Assembly: GCF_006538745.1 (NCBI RefSeq)
Contig: NZ_BJLR01000013.1
Span: forward strand, 1 to 64,000
Direction: 5' to 3'
Length of the DNA: 64,000 bases
DNA from: Cellulomonas cellasea
GTDB lineage: Bacteria; Actinomycetota; Actinomycetes; Actinomycetales; Cellulomonadaceae
Shown here piece by piece: positions 17,641-26,091 of the stretch. The notes beneath the pieces were generated by a model. The model was not told where the DNA came from and ran no database searches. It saw only the letters and a list, made by a program, of their open reading frames with translations. The number at the start of each line of letters is the position of its first letter. Position 1 is the stretch's first letter. The position numbers and the translations under genes are program-made.

Positions 17641-17784
17641 ATGAGCGAGAGCACCGACCGCACGCCCGAGGCGGACGACACGGTCGACGAGATCCTGGCC
17701 GAGGAGGAGACGACCGAGGAGGACGCGCGGTCGTTCCCGCAGGTCGGCAGCGACGACGACCCCGGCAGCCTGATGAACATGTGA
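17641..17784 (+). CDS. 47-residue acidic protein
   Basis: ATG 17641 follows a perfect GAGGAGG site eight bases upstream, and the frame closes at TGA 17782-17784. The product (MSESTDRTPEADDTVDEILA, ending DDDPGSLMNM) is strongly acidic, with about 17 Asp/Glu. It lacks hydrophobic segments or Cys, so it is probably disordered and cytoplasmic. It is a stand-alone unit between a divergent membrane protein and an ArsR-type gene. Function unknown. Confidence 0.6.
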   Translation: MSESTDRTPEADDTVDEILAEEETTEEDARSFPQVGSDDDPGSLMNM

Positions 17785-17851
17785 CCTGCGCGTCCGCAGG
17801 CTGCTCCCCGACCCTTGTGCTCGCCCCCGTCGGCGGCTAACGTACAACTTT

Positions 17852-18202
17852 ATGGTTGTAGGTCGGCCGGACGACGACGACGTGGACCGCCTCTTCGGGG
17901 CCCTCGCCGACGCGACGCGCCGCGACATCGTGCAGCGGGTGATGGGCTCCGAGGCCTCGGTCTCGACGCTCGCCCGCAGCTACGCGATGAGCTTCGCGGC
18001 GGTGCAGAAGCACGTCGCCGTCCTCGAACGGGCGGGCCTCGTCAGCAAGGAGCGTCGCGGACGCGAGCAGATCGTGCGCGGCGACATCGGCACCATCCGG
18101 GCAGCCGTGCGGCTGCTCGACGTCTACGAGGAGCTCTGGCGCGGCCGCATCGGGCGCATCGACGACCTCCTCGCCCTCCCACCCGAAGGAGACGTCCGAT
18201 GA
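17852..18202 (+). CDS. ArsR-family winged-helix regulator
   Basis: 116 residues. A typical ArsR/SmtB-like fold: LFGALADATRRDIVQRVMGS, then SVSTLARSYAMSFAAVQKHV and LERAGLVSKERRGREQIVRG. There are no Cys pairs, so it belongs to the non-metal group that is usually encoded with an SRPBCC (AHSA1) protein. The next gene at 18199 is exactly that, overlapping by four bases (ATGA). An AT-rich stretch (ACGTACAACTTTATG) just upstream may hold its promoter. Likely autoregulatory. Confidence 0.9.
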   Translation: MVVGRPDDDDVDRLFGALADATRRDIVQRVMGSEASVSTLARSYAMSFAAVQKHVAVLERAGLVSKERRGREQIVRGDIGTIRAAVRLLDVYEELWRGRIGRIDDLLALPPEGDVR

Positions 18203-18687
18203 CGGTCGTCAGCACCACGAAGGACGACGAGGCGCTGAGCCTCAGCATCGTCGCCGACCTCGCCGCCCCGCCCGCGCGCGTGTGGCAGCTCTGGTCCGAC
18301 CCGCGCCAGCTCGAGCGCTGGTGGGGACCGCCGACGTGGCCGGCGACGTTCGTCGACCACGACCTCACCACCGGCGGGCGTGCGACGTACTACATGACCG
18401 GCCCCGAGGGCGAGAAGGCGCACGGCTGGTGGCGGTTCGACTCGGTCGACGAGCCGTGGTCGCTCGCGTTCGAGGACGGCTTCGCCGACGACGACGGCAC
18501 CCCGAACGACTCGATGCCGACGACGCGCGCGCAGGTCGTGCTCGAGGAGATCCCCGAGGGCACGCGCATGACGGTGACGTCGAGCTTCCAGTCGGCCGAG
18601 CAGATGCAGCAGCTCGTCGAGATGGGCATGGTCGAGGGCCTCACCGGCGCGATGGGCCAGATCGACACGATCCTCGCCGAGGGCTGA
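18199..18687 (+). CDS. SRPBCC (AHSA1-like) domain protein
   Basis: 162 residues from ATG 18199. It has the Bet-v1-like signature of activator-of-Hsp90-ATPase homologues: ADLAAPPARVWQLWSDPRQL, then ERWWGPPTWPATFVDHDLTT, and the C-terminal helix SFQSAEQMQQLVEMGMVEG. These domains bind hydrophobic ligands in a deep cavity. Translationally coupled to the upstream ArsR-type regulator, a pairing common in actinobacteria. The ligand is unknown. Confidence 0.9.
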   Translation: MTVVSTTKDDEALSLSIVADLAAPPARVWQLWSDPRQLERWWGPPTWPATFVDHDLTTGGRATYYMTGPEGEKAHGWWRFDSVDEPWSLAFEDGFADDDGTPNDSMPTTRAQVVLEEIPEGTRMTVTSSFQSAEQMQQLVEMGMVEGLTGAMGQIDTILAEG

Positions 18688-18795
18688 CCGGCCGCACCGC
18701 GCGGTCGTCCGACGGACGTCGGCACGGCGGGCCGGGCTCCTCGGGGTCCGGCCCGCCGGCGCGCGCACCCCGGGCGCCGCACCGACGATGGACCG

Positions 18796-19785
18796 GTGAC
18801 CTTCCCCTACCGCCTCGGCTTCCCCGTGAAGGTGCTCGGCGCGGGCGGCCTCGCCTCCGCCGACGCCCGGCGCTGGCAGAGCGGACCGCACCTGTCCCGC
18901 TCGCTCGAGCTGCTCGACGCGGTGCTCGACCACCTGCGGGCGATCGACGTCACGGTGTTCCGGCTGTCGAGCCAGACGATCCCCTACGGCACCCACCCGG
19001 ACCTCCCGCAGCTGCACTACCGGCGCCAGCTCGACGAGTGCCGTGAGCGGCTCGACGCGCTCGGCGCCCGGGCCCGCGCGCAGGGGCTGCGCCTGTCCAC
19101 GCACCCCGGTCAGTACACGGTGATCAACTCCGCGGACCCCGGGCTCACGGCACGGTCGGTCGCGGACCTCGAGCAGGACACCGCGCTGCTCGACGCGCTC
19201 GGGCAGGGCCCCGAGGCCGCCGTCGTCGTCCACGTGGGCGGCCTCTACGGGGACCGGCCCTCCGCTCTCGACCGCTGGGCGCGCGCCTTCGAGACCCTGT
19301 CGCCGAGCGCCCAGGCCCGGCTCGCGCTCGAGAACGACGACGGGCCGTTCGGCGTCGCCGACGTGCTCGAGCTGCACCGCCGCACGGGAGTCCGCATCGC
19401 GTACGACCACCACCATCACCGCGCGACGGCCGGCTCGGTCGACCTGCCGCCCGCCGACGCGCTGGCCGCGACCTACCGGACGTGGGCGCCCGACGTGCGG
19501 CCCAAGGTGCACCTGTCGAGCCCGCGCGTCGACCTCGAGCTCGTCGACCGCAAGGTGCCCGGGACGCGGCGGACCGAGCACGTCCCGGTGGCCCCGAAGC
19601 TCACGCCGCACGCCGACTTCATCTCGCCCTTCGACCTCGTCGACCTGCTCCGCAGCGCGCCCGGCCCCCTCGACATCATGCTCGAGGCGAAGGCCAAGGA
19701 CCTCGCCGTGCAGCACGCGCGGGCCGCCCTCGCGCGGCTGTTCCCGGACCTCGCGGCCGCGGAGGAGCGGTCGGCGAGCGCCTGA
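18796..19785 (+). CDS. uvsE: UV-damage endonuclease UvsE-like protein
   Basis: 329 residues from GTG 18796. It is a TIM-barrel metal nuclease of the UvdE family: FPYRLGFPVKVLGAGG start, then FRLSSQTIPYGTHPDL, RLSTHPGQYTVINS with the conserved HPGQ, VVVHVGGLYGDR, ARLALENDDGPFGVADVL and VRIAYDHHHHRA. The motifs supply the His/Glu/Asp metal ligands. UvsE nicks DNA 5' of UV photoproducts in a single-enzyme repair pathway. The run of four His at 'DHHHH' extends the usual metal site. No partner gene is adjacent. Confidence 0.85.
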   Translation: MTFPYRLGFPVKVLGAGGLASADARRWQSGPHLSRSLELLDAVLDHLRAIDVTVFRLSSQTIPYGTHPDLPQLHYRRQLDECRERLDALGARARAQGLRLSTHPGQYTVINSADPGLTARSVADLEQDTALLDALGQGPEAAVVVHVGGLYGDRPSALDRWARAFETLSPSAQARLALENDDGPFGVADVLELHRRTGVRIAYDHHHHRATAGSVDLPPADALAATYRTWAPDVRPKVHLSSPRVDLELVDRKVPGTRRTEHVPVAPKLTPHADFISPFDLVDLLRSAPGPLDIMLEAKAKDLAVQHARAALARLFPDLAAAEERSASA

Positions 19786-19830
19786 CGCACGACCGCGCGG
19801 CCAGCCGTCTCCGGGCGCACGGCACGCGAC

Positions 19831-19850
19831 CTGACGGCCCGAGCTGTCAG
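19831..19850. terminator. Possible bidirectional hairpin between convergent genes
   Basis: CTGACGGCCCGAGCTGTCAG can fold into an eight-pair stem with one wobble and a four-base loop. It lies between the UvsE-like gene (ends 19785) and the PIN gene (ends 19847, minus strand), touching the latter's stop. There is no T-tract, so this is only a weak terminator call. Confidence 0.3.
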
Positions 19851-20251
19851 TCCCGCGCGCTTAGCTCGTCGAGCGACGCGACGCGGACGACGCCCTCGAC
19901 CCGGCGGGCGAACCCCGCGTCCGTCGTCAGGAGCGCGTCACCCTGCAGCCGGGTCAGCGCCACGTACTCGGCGTCGTACGTCGACGCCCAGCCGAGCTCC
20001 GTCGCGACGTCCCACGCCGCGCGCCGCAGCACGGCGTCCCCGAGCAGCCGGATCCGGAGCCGCCCGACGAGCCGCAGCCGCTCGCGTGCGACGTCGGCCG
20101 CGAGGTCGCCGCGGTGCACCGCCTCGTGCAGGACGGACAGCGTCTGGGAGCGCAGCAGGGTCGGCGCGAGCAGCTCGTGCCCGTCCCCGACCGCGACGCC
20201 GTCCGCCGCGATCCGCAGCACGGCACCGGCGTCCACCACGAACCGCGTCAT
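19847..20251 (-). CDS. PIN-domain protein (VapC-like)
   Basis: 134 residues from ATG 20251. PIN fold: [14 protein letters not shown] with Asp7, then LLAPTLLRSQTLSVLHEAV, TYDAEYVALTRLQ (Asp93) and ALLTTDAGFARR (Asp111). The position that is usually Glu in VapC ribonucleases (after 'APxLLxxE') appears to be Gln36, so one acidic metal ligand may be missing. The start overlaps the stop of the MazG-like gene by four bases. No antitoxin with a DNA-binding fold is adjacent. It could be a solitary PIN protein or work with the MazG-like protein. Confidence 0.8.
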   Translation of the reverse strand: MTRFVVDAGAVLRIAADGVAVGDGHELLAPTLLRSQTLSVLHEAVHRGDLAADVARERLRLVGRLRIRLLGDAVLRRAAWDVATELGWASTYDAEYVALTRLQGDALLTTDAGFARRVEGVVRVASLDELSARD

Positions 20252-20580
20252 GACCCCTCCGCCTGCCGCGCCGCGAGGTGCGCGTCGAGCCCGTCCATCG
20301 TCGACGTGAACGCCGCCTCGAGGTCGACCCCGTACGCGTCGGCGAGGGAGAGGACCGACCACAGGCAGTCGGCGAGCTCGTGCGCGAGGGCCTCGTCGAG
20401 GTCCGCCCGCGGGCGCACGCCGGCCTTGCCCTGCACGAGCTTCGCGAGGTCGCCGACATCCCCGAGGAAGCCGAGCATGAGCTCCTCGGTGGTCCAGCTC
20501 CGCCCGTAGGCCGCCCGCTCGACGTCCGCGTAGCGCGCCCGGACGGCGCGTGCCCGCGCCTGCAGCTCCGTGAGGTCCAT
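20248..20580 (-). CDS. MazG-like nucleotide pyrophosphohydrolase domain protein
   Basis: 110 residues from ATG 20580. It is a short all-alpha NTP pyrophosphohydrolase-like fold: WTTEELMLGFLGDVGDLAKL, then VQGKAGVRPRADLDEALAHE and LADCLWSVLSLADAYGVDLE. The pattern E-x...GD-x-x-D and E-x-x-D carries the acidic metal-binding residues. Such proteins hydrolyse non-canonical or regulatory nucleotides. It overlaps the downstream PIN gene by four bases, so the two are co-translated. Confidence 0.8.
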   Translation of the reverse strand: MDLTELQARARAVRARYADVERAAYGRSWTTEELMLGFLGDVGDLAKLVQGKAGVRPRADLDEALAHELADCLWSVLSLADAYGVDLEAAFTSTMDGLDAHLAARQAEGS

Positions 20581-20656
20581 GCGGTTCCTTCCAGCGCCGG
20601 GTGGTGACCGTCGCACCGACCCTGGCACGGACGGCGAGCGCCGGGCGAGGCCGCCG

Positions 20657-20968
20657 TCAGCCCTGCTGCTCGACCAGCTCCGCGAGCTCGGTGATCTGCG
20701 CGACGACCGTGTCGCGCGCCGACGTCACGGGCAGCGCCGCCCGCGCGACCCACGGGAGCTGGCGGATCAGCGCGGCGAGCTCGGCGCGCTGCCACGGGGG
20801 GACGTCGTCGAGCGCGAGGCTCCCGAGGTTGTGGTCCGCGATCGTCCGCAGGTGCCCGGCGAGCCCGGGGTCCTGCGCGCGGTCGGCCAGCGCCTCGACG
20901 ACCCACGCGAACACCGACGAGGACACCGACCAGTCACGCCCGTCGGGGAGGAAGATCACGCCGCCCAT
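20657..20968 (-). CDS. Conserved hypothetical protein
   Basis: 103 residues from ATG 20968. It begins GGVIFLPDGRDWSVSSSVFA and continues with amphipathic helices, including a WQRAELAALIRQLPW segment and ending TELAELVEQQG. No catalytic motif, membrane segment or Cys is seen. The clean helical pattern and high coding bias support a real gene. It lies upstream of the MazG/PIN pair on the same strand, 76 bp away, and may share its transcript. Confidence 0.6.
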   Translation of the reverse strand: MGGVIFLPDGRDWSVSSSVFAWVVEALADRAQDPGLAGHLRTIADHNLGSLALDDVPPWQRAELAALIRQLPWVARAALPVTSARDTVVAQITELAELVEQQG

Positions 20969-21063
20969 CAGTCACCCACGCTTCCGCAGCAGCCCCCGTG
21001 GAGTCTCGGTTCCCGAGGCGACGACCGTAGCCCGACCGGGCCGCGCCACGCCCGGCGAACGCG

Positions 21064-22848
21064 TCACCGGTACGCGGCGGCCTGGAGCTCGAACAGCTCG
21101 GCGTACAGGCCCCCGCGGGCGACGAGCTCGGCGTGCGACCCGGCCTCCGCGACGCGTCCCCCGGCGACGACGAGGATCAGGTCGGCCATGCGGACCGTCG
21201 AGAACCGGTGCGAGACGAGCAGCGTGATGGCGCCGGTACGCTCGCCGACGCGGCGCGCGTGGACCGCGTACCGCTCGAAGAGCTCGTGCTCCGCCTGGGC
21301 GTCGAGGGCCGACGTCGGCTCGTCGAGCACCAGCAGGAGCGGCGCCTCGCGCATCATCGCGCGGCCGAGCGCGAGCTTCTGCCACTGCCCGCCCGAGAGC
21401 TGCGCGCCGTCGGTGTGGGACGTCCCGAGCTGGGTGTCGAGCCCGTCGTCGAGCCGGTCGAGGACCCCCTCGGCGTGCGCCCGCCGGAGGGCCGCGAGCA
21501 CCGCGTCGTCCGACCCGATGTCCGGGAGGTCGCCGACGCCGACGTTCTCCCGCGCGAGCAGCTCGAAGCGGGAGAAGTCCTGGAACCCGGCGGCCACGCG
21601 CTCGCGCCACGCCGCCGCGTCGACGGTCGCGAGGTCCACGCCGTCGACGCGGACCGTGCCCTCCGTCGCGTCGTAGAACCGGCACAGGAGCTTGACGAGC
21701 GTCGTCTTGCCGGCGCCGTTCTCCCCGACGATCGCGACGGTCGAGCCCGCGGGCAGCGTCAGGTCCACGTCGGCGAGCACCGGGCGCTCGGTGCCCGGGT
21801 AGGCGAACGCGACGCCCTCGAACGTGATGCCGTCGCGGACCCGCTCGGGCGCCGGCGCCGTCACGGCGGTGCGCGCGGGCCGGACGACGGCACGGACCCA
21901 CGCGAGGTCGCTCATCGTCCGGGCGGTGCGCTGGAGCTGCTGCAGGATCGTCACCGCGGACGTGACCTGTGCGTTGACCTGCGCCGCGAGCGTGATCACG
22001 AGGACGACGTCACCGACCGTCCGGCGCCCGGCGACCGCGTCGCGCACCACGAGCAGCGTCGCCGCGACGTACGCGACCGCGAACACGAGCTGGCCGGAGA
22101 CCCGGAGCACCCCGGCCCGCAGCTCGCCGCTCCAGAGCGTCGCGGACGCGTGCTCCCACGCGGACGCGTGCCGGGCGCGTACCTCGTCGGTGAGCCCGCA
22201 CACGCGGAGCTCCTTGGCCGGCCCCGCGTCGGTCGCGAGCAGGAAGAGGTGACGTGCGCGCCGGTTGTCGAGCGCCGCCCGCTCGCGTGCCCGGCCGACG
22301 ACCGCCTCGGCGCGACGGCCCAGGACGAGCGGCGGGAGCGCGGCGAGCGGGAGGGCGAGCAGCCACGGGTTGAGCCCCGCGAGCAGGACCCCGGTGAGCA
22401 CGATCGCGACGGCGAGGCCGAGGCTCGACAGCAGCGCCTGCATCGACCCCCAGCCCGAGCGGTGCAGCTCGGTGCGCAGGACCTGCAGCTTGTCGGCGTA
22501 GTCGGGTCGCTCGTGGTGCTCGAGGCGCGGCGAGCCGTTCGCGAGCTCGATGAGCTCGCGCTCGAGGCGCATCACGGCCAGGTCGCCGAGCTCGAAGTAG
22601 AAGATGTGCGCGAAGTGCCCCGCGGTGAGCGACGCGATGACGAGCGCCGCGACGGCGACGGCCGCGAGGGCCGCGCCCCGAGCGTCGCCCTCGACCGCGG
22701 AGTCGGTGAGGGCCGCGAGCGCCGGCGCGGACAGCGGCAGCGCGAGGGCCTGCAGCAGCATGAGCACGAGCGCCAGCACGAGCTTGCCGCGGTCGATCCG
22801 GTCCGCGATCCGCAGCAGCTCGAACGCTCCCAGCACGCTCCGGCTCAT
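21064..22848 (-). CDS. ABC exporter half-transporter (membrane + ATPase)
   Basis: 594 residues. N-terminal membrane domain with six helices (for example GKLVLALVLMLLQALALPLS and ALAAVAVAALVIASLTAGHF). The ATPase has Walker A GENGAGKTT, signature LSGGQWQKLALGRA, Walker B LLLVLDEPTSALDAQ and H-loop VSHRF. ATG 22848 overlaps the stop of the preceding half-transporter (ATGA), so the two should form a heterodimer. The LSGGQWQ signature is typical of exporters of peptides or of small molecules. Substrate unknown. Confidence 0.92.
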   Translation of the reverse strand: MSRSVLGAFELLRIADRIDRGKLVLALVLMLLQALALPLSAPALAALTDSAVEGDARGAALAAVAVAALVIASLTAGHFAHIFYFELGDLAVMRLERELIELANGSPRLEHHERPDYADKLQVLRTELHRSGWGSMQALLSSLGLAVAIVLTGVLLAGLNPWLLALPLAALPPLVLGRRAEAVVGRARERAALDNRRARHLFLLATDAGPAKELRVCGLTDEVRARHASAWEHASATLWSGELRAGVLRVSGQLVFAVAYVAATLLVVRDAVAGRRTVGDVVLVITLAAQVNAQVTSAVTILQQLQRTARTMSDLAWVRAVVRPARTAVTAPAPERVRDGITFEGVAFAYPGTERPVLADVDLTLPAGSTVAIVGENGAGKTTLVKLLCRFYDATEGTVRVDGVDLATVDAAAWRERVAAGFQDFSRFELLARENVGVGDLPDIGSDDAVLAALRRAHAEGVLDRLDDGLDTQLGTSHTDGAQLSGGQWQKLALGRAMMREAPLLLVLDEPTSALDAQAEHELFERYAVHARRVGERTGAITLLVSHRFSTVRMADLILVVAGGRVAEAGSHAELVARGGLYAELFELQAAAYR

Positions 22849-24809
22849 GACCGCTCCCCCGTCGTTACCGCGTCGCCCACCGGGCCGTCCGCGCCACCGT
22901 GGTCGTGCTCGTCCCCGTCGAACCCCGCCTCGAACCGTTCGGCCTGCAGCCGGAACAGCCGCGCGTAGTGGCCGTCGAGCGCGAGCAGCTCAGCGTGCGT
23001 GCCCTGCTCGACGACGCGGCCGGCGTCGACCACGACGATCCGGTCGGCGCGCCGCACGCTCGAGAACCGGTGCGAGACGAGCACCGACGTGACCCCGCGC
23101 GTGAGCTCGACGAAGCGGTCGAAGAACGCCGCCTCGGCCCGCACGTCGAGCGCGGACGTCGGCTCGTCGAGCACCAGCACGCGCGCCCCCGCGCGCAGCG
23201 CGTACAGCGACCGGGCGATCGCGACGCGTTGCCACTGGCCGCCCGAGAGGTCGGCGCCGTCCTCGTACGCGCGGGACAGCGGGGTGTCCAGGCCGAGCGG
23301 CAGGGCCTCGAGCACGTCGAGCACGTCGGCGTCGCGGGCCGCGTCCCGCACCGCGGCGTCGTCGCGCGGCACGTGCGTCGCGCCGAGGGCGATGTTGTCC
23401 GCCGCCGAGAGCTCGTAGCGCACGAAGTCCTGGAAGATCACCGAGACCTGCCGGCGCCACGCGGCGACGTCGAGGTCGGCGAGGTCGGTGCCGTCGGACG
23501 TGATCCGGCCCGCCGTCGGCTCGTGCAGGCGCGTGAGGAGCTTGACGAGCGTCGTCTTGCCGGCGCCGTTGATCCCGACGACCGCGGTGCTGAGCCCCGC
23601 GGGCAGCTCGAGGTCGAGGCCGTCGAGCACCGTGCGGCTCGCCCCCGGGTACCGGAACGCGACGCCCTCGAACCGCAGCGACACCGTGGGGCTCGCGGGC
23701 GGGACGGGGCCGGTGCCGGCGGTGCGGCCGGCGTCCTGCGCGGCGCCGATGCGCTCCTCGAACTCCTCGAGCGCCGCCATCGACTGCATCCCGTACTGCG
23801 TCGGGACGTCGGACTCCGGGTAGTACTCGCCCAGCAGCAGCGCCGCGACGACCGACTGCAGCCCCAGCGTGAGCCCGGTCAGCGTGAGGTCGCCCGCCGC
23901 GGCACCGCGCGCGAGCACGACGAGCACGCCCGACCCGATCGCGAGCCCGACCGCCGTGTACAGCAGGTACGGCTTGAGGTAGATGAGGCGCCGGCGCGCG
24001 GTCACCGGGGCGAGCATCTCGCGCGTCGCGTCCTCGTAGCGGTCCGCGAACCAGCCCGCGAGCCCGAAGACCCGCAGCTCCTTCGCGGCGCCCGCGCCCA
24101 TCGCGACGTCCCGCAGGTACTCGGCCCGGCGGCGGACGCCGACGACCCCGCGCCACGCCGTCGAGTACTTCCGCAGCCCGCCGCGCTGCCCGTACCGGAA
24201 CACCATCGTCGCGACGACGAGCGCCGCGCCCGCCCACCACGTCGAGACCAGCCCGACGAGCACCGCGAACCCGGCGAGGCGCACGTACCGCGCGACGAGC
24301 GCGAGGAGGCCCGCGCACGCGTCGCCCGGGGTGTGGAACTCGGAGTCCACCTGACGCGTCGCCTCGCTCAGCGCGTCGAGCGTCGCCTGGTCCTCCATGG
24401 GCGCGATGCCCGTCGAGCGCAGGGTGCTCGCGAGCATCCGGTCGCGCAGCCGGCCGTCGACCCGGCGCTTGAGGCGCACCCCGAGCGCGGTCTGCGCGGG
24501 CGCGAGGACCTGCTGGCCGCAGAACGCCGCTGCCGCGAGCACGAAGTCCCGCACGAGCACGTCCCACGCCGCCGAGCCGACCCCGCCGCCGACGGCGACC
24601 GGGACCTGGCCGACGACGCGGCTCGTCGCGACGACGAACAGCACCGGGAGCAGCCCGAGCACGAGGTTGAGCAGCACGAGCCCGGCGACCAGCCCGGCCC
24701 CGCCCGTCGGCAGCAGGCGCGCGGTCGCGACGCGGGGTGCGACCGCCGCGGCGTACCAGGTCCGCACGCGGCCCGGTGCGGGGCCCGTCGCCGACGTCGT
24801 CCCGGTCAC
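22845..24809 (-). CDS. ABC exporter half-transporter (membrane + ATPase)
   Basis: 654 residues from GTG 24809. Membrane helices include GLVAGLVLLNLVLGLLPVLF, with VGLAIGSGVLVVLARGAAAG near the ATPase. ATPase motifs: Walker A GINGAGKTT, signature LSGGQWQRVAIARS, Walker B VLVLDEPTSALDVR and H-loop VSHRF. First gene of a two-gene operon with the half-transporter at 21064. Between the membrane and ATPase parts there is a Gly/Thr/Pro linker. No processing peptidase or precursor peptide gene is adjacent, so it may export lipids or drugs rather than a bacteriocin. Confidence 0.92.
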   Translation of the reverse strand: MTGTTSATGPAPGRVRTWYAAAVAPRVATARLLPTGGAGLVAGLVLLNLVLGLLPVLFVVATSRVVGQVPVAVGGGVGSAAWDVLVRDFVLAAAAFCGQQVLAPAQTALGVRLKRRVDGRLRDRMLASTLRSTGIAPMEDQATLDALSEATRQVDSEFHTPGDACAGLLALVARYVRLAGFAVLVGLVSTWWAGAALVVATMVFRYGQRGGLRKYSTAWRGVVGVRRRAEYLRDVAMGAGAAKELRVFGLAGWFADRYEDATREMLAPVTARRRLIYLKPYLLYTAVGLAIGSGVLVVLARGAAAGDLTLTGLTLGLQSVVAALLLGEYYPESDVPTQYGMQSMAALEEFEERIGAAQDAGRTAGTGPVPPASPTVSLRFEGVAFRYPGASRTVLDGLDLELPAGLSTAVVGINGAGKTTLVKLLTRLHEPTAGRITSDGTDLADLDVAAWRRQVSVIFQDFVRYELSAADNIALGATHVPRDDAAVRDAARDADVLDVLEALPLGLDTPLSRAYEDGADLSGGQWQRVAIARSLYALRAGARVLVLDEPTSALDVRAEAAFFDRFVELTRGVTSVLVSHRFSSVRRADRIVVVDAGRVVEQGTHAELLALDGHYARLFRLQAERFEAGFDGDEHDHGGADGPVGDAVTTGERS

Positions 24810-24973
24810 GGTGCGGCCTGCACGAGCATGGCGGAGGGCCCCCTTCGCGTGGTTCCGGGCCGACGGTCGACGACCCGGTCACGTGGCGCGCCACGTCACC
24901 GCGGCAGCGCCCGTGCCGCCGGCTGCGCGCCAACCTAGGGGACGCAGGGAGCCGGGCGACACGTCTTAACCGG

Positions 24974-25522
24974 TCAGCCCGTCAGCAGCATCGTGACGAC
25001 GACCGCGACCGCGATCGCGGCGACGCCGATCGCGATCCAGTTGAGCGTCATGACCCCGCGGTAGCCGGGGCTGCGCGGCTTCTCGCCGCCACCGGCGATG
25101 GCGCCGCGCAGGAACACCACGGACGGCGCCTCGTACCGCAGCTCGACGCCCTGCCCGGCGGGCAGGACCACCGACGCGCGTCCGGCCTTCGCGCCGAGGT
25201 ACGGCACGTGGACCTGCAGCGTCGCGTCGACGGGCGTGACGGGGAGCGGGTGCGTGCCCCACCCCCGGGCGACGAGGCTCCCGTCGAGCGAGACCTGCGG
25301 GGTGCATGCCTCGTAGATGAAGGCCTGCGACGGGTGGCCGAGCGTGATCCACGACCCGCCGACGGAGGCCGCCGGCGCCGGCGCACCCGGGGCGGCGTCG
25401 GACCAGAAGTTCCAGCCGGGCGGCGCGGGCGGCCAGGACGGGTCGGGCTGCCAGCCCGGGGGCGGCGTCCAGCCGTCGGGGACCGGCGGCCAGCTCGGCG
25501 GCGGGGTGAAGCGGGCGGTCAT
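24974..25522 (-). CDS. Membrane-anchored protein with Pro/Trp-rich N-terminus
   Basis: 182 residues from ATG 25522. The first 45 residues are Pro/Trp repeats (FTPPPSWPPVPDGWTPPPGW, then QPDPSWPPAPPGWNFW), like the PPGWYPDP-type domains (DUF2510) found in actinobacteria. A beta-rich middle part follows (HPSQAFIYEACTPQVSLDGS, then VVLPAGQGVELRYEAPSVVF). One C-terminal helix anchors it (IAIGVAAIAVAVVVTMLLTG). The N-terminal repeat matches that of the neighbour at 25627, so the two share a domain. Function unknown. Confidence 0.75.
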   Translation of the reverse strand: MTARFTPPPSWPPVPDGWTPPPGWQPDPSWPPAPPGWNFWSDAAPGAPAPAASVGGSWITLGHPSQAFIYEACTPQVSLDGSLVARGWGTHPLPVTPVDATLQVHVPYLGAKAGRASVVLPAGQGVELRYEAPSVVFLRGAIAGGGEKPRSPGYRGVMTLNWIAIGVAAIAVAVVVTMLLTG

Positions 25523-25626
25523 GGGGGCTCCTTCGGGTCGGGCTCGACGCGTGCTCGGTGCCGCGCGGGCGTCGCGCGGCTCGGGTCCGGTGCGGCCGCC
25601 GCGGCGGACCCGAGGTGGTGCAGTCC

Positions 25627-26091
25627 TCAGCCGATCGCCTCGAGGCACAGGAGGCGGGATCCGTCCTCGAGGTAGCCGGCGGGGCCGGTGCAGGAGACGG
25701 CCGAGTCGACGACGCTGGTCACGCGATACGCGGCGGCGCTGTCGTCGCAGCCGACGGCGCGGACGTCGGTCGTGCCGGCCGACCAGCACGAGCCCACGCC
25801 GTCCGTCGCCCCGTCGTCACCCCGCACCTGGCCCAGCACGAGGGCGACGGCGACGACCGCGAGGATCCCGCCGAGGGCCAGCCGGGTCGGGCCGGCGCTC
25901 GCGACGAACCCCGCCGCACGGCCCGGCGCGGGCGGTGCGGCCCAGAACTCCCACCCGTCGGGGGCGGCGGGCCAGGCCGGGTCGGGCAAGTGCCCGCGCC
26001 GCGGGTCGAAGCCGGCGGGGACGGCCCAGCCCGGCGGCGCGGTGAACCGGGCGTCGACCCCGGGCGCGAACGGGATCGTCGGGACGCTCAC
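25627..26091 (-). CDS. Small exported or membrane protein with Pro/Trp-rich N-terminus
   Basis: 154 residues from GTG 26091, overlapping the upstream stop by GTGA. The N-terminus has the same repeat style as the gene at 24974 (FTAPPGWAVPAGFDP, then PDPAWPAAPDGWEFW). One membrane helix follows (LALGGILAVVAVALVLGQ). The C-terminal 60 residues carry four Cys in a spaced pattern (SCWSAGTTDVRAVGCDDS, then SCTGPAGYLE, LLCLEAIG), suggesting a small disulfide-bonded domain outside the cell. Function unknown; shares an operon with the zinc-ribbon/TerB-like gene. Confidence 0.7.
   Translation of the reverse strand: MSVPTIPFAPGVDARFTAPPGWAVPAGFDPRRGHLPDPAWPAAPDGWEFWAAPPAPGRAAGFVASAGPTRLALGGILAVVAVALVLGQVRGDDGATDGVGSCWSAGTTDVRAVGCDDSAAAYRVTSVVDSAVSCTGPAGYLEDGSRLLCLEAIG

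Noticed and set aside
14184-17780. Minus-strand frame of 1198 codons
   Set aside because: It runs antisense or out of frame across the hydrolase, P450 and membrane protein genes, with no domain of its own.
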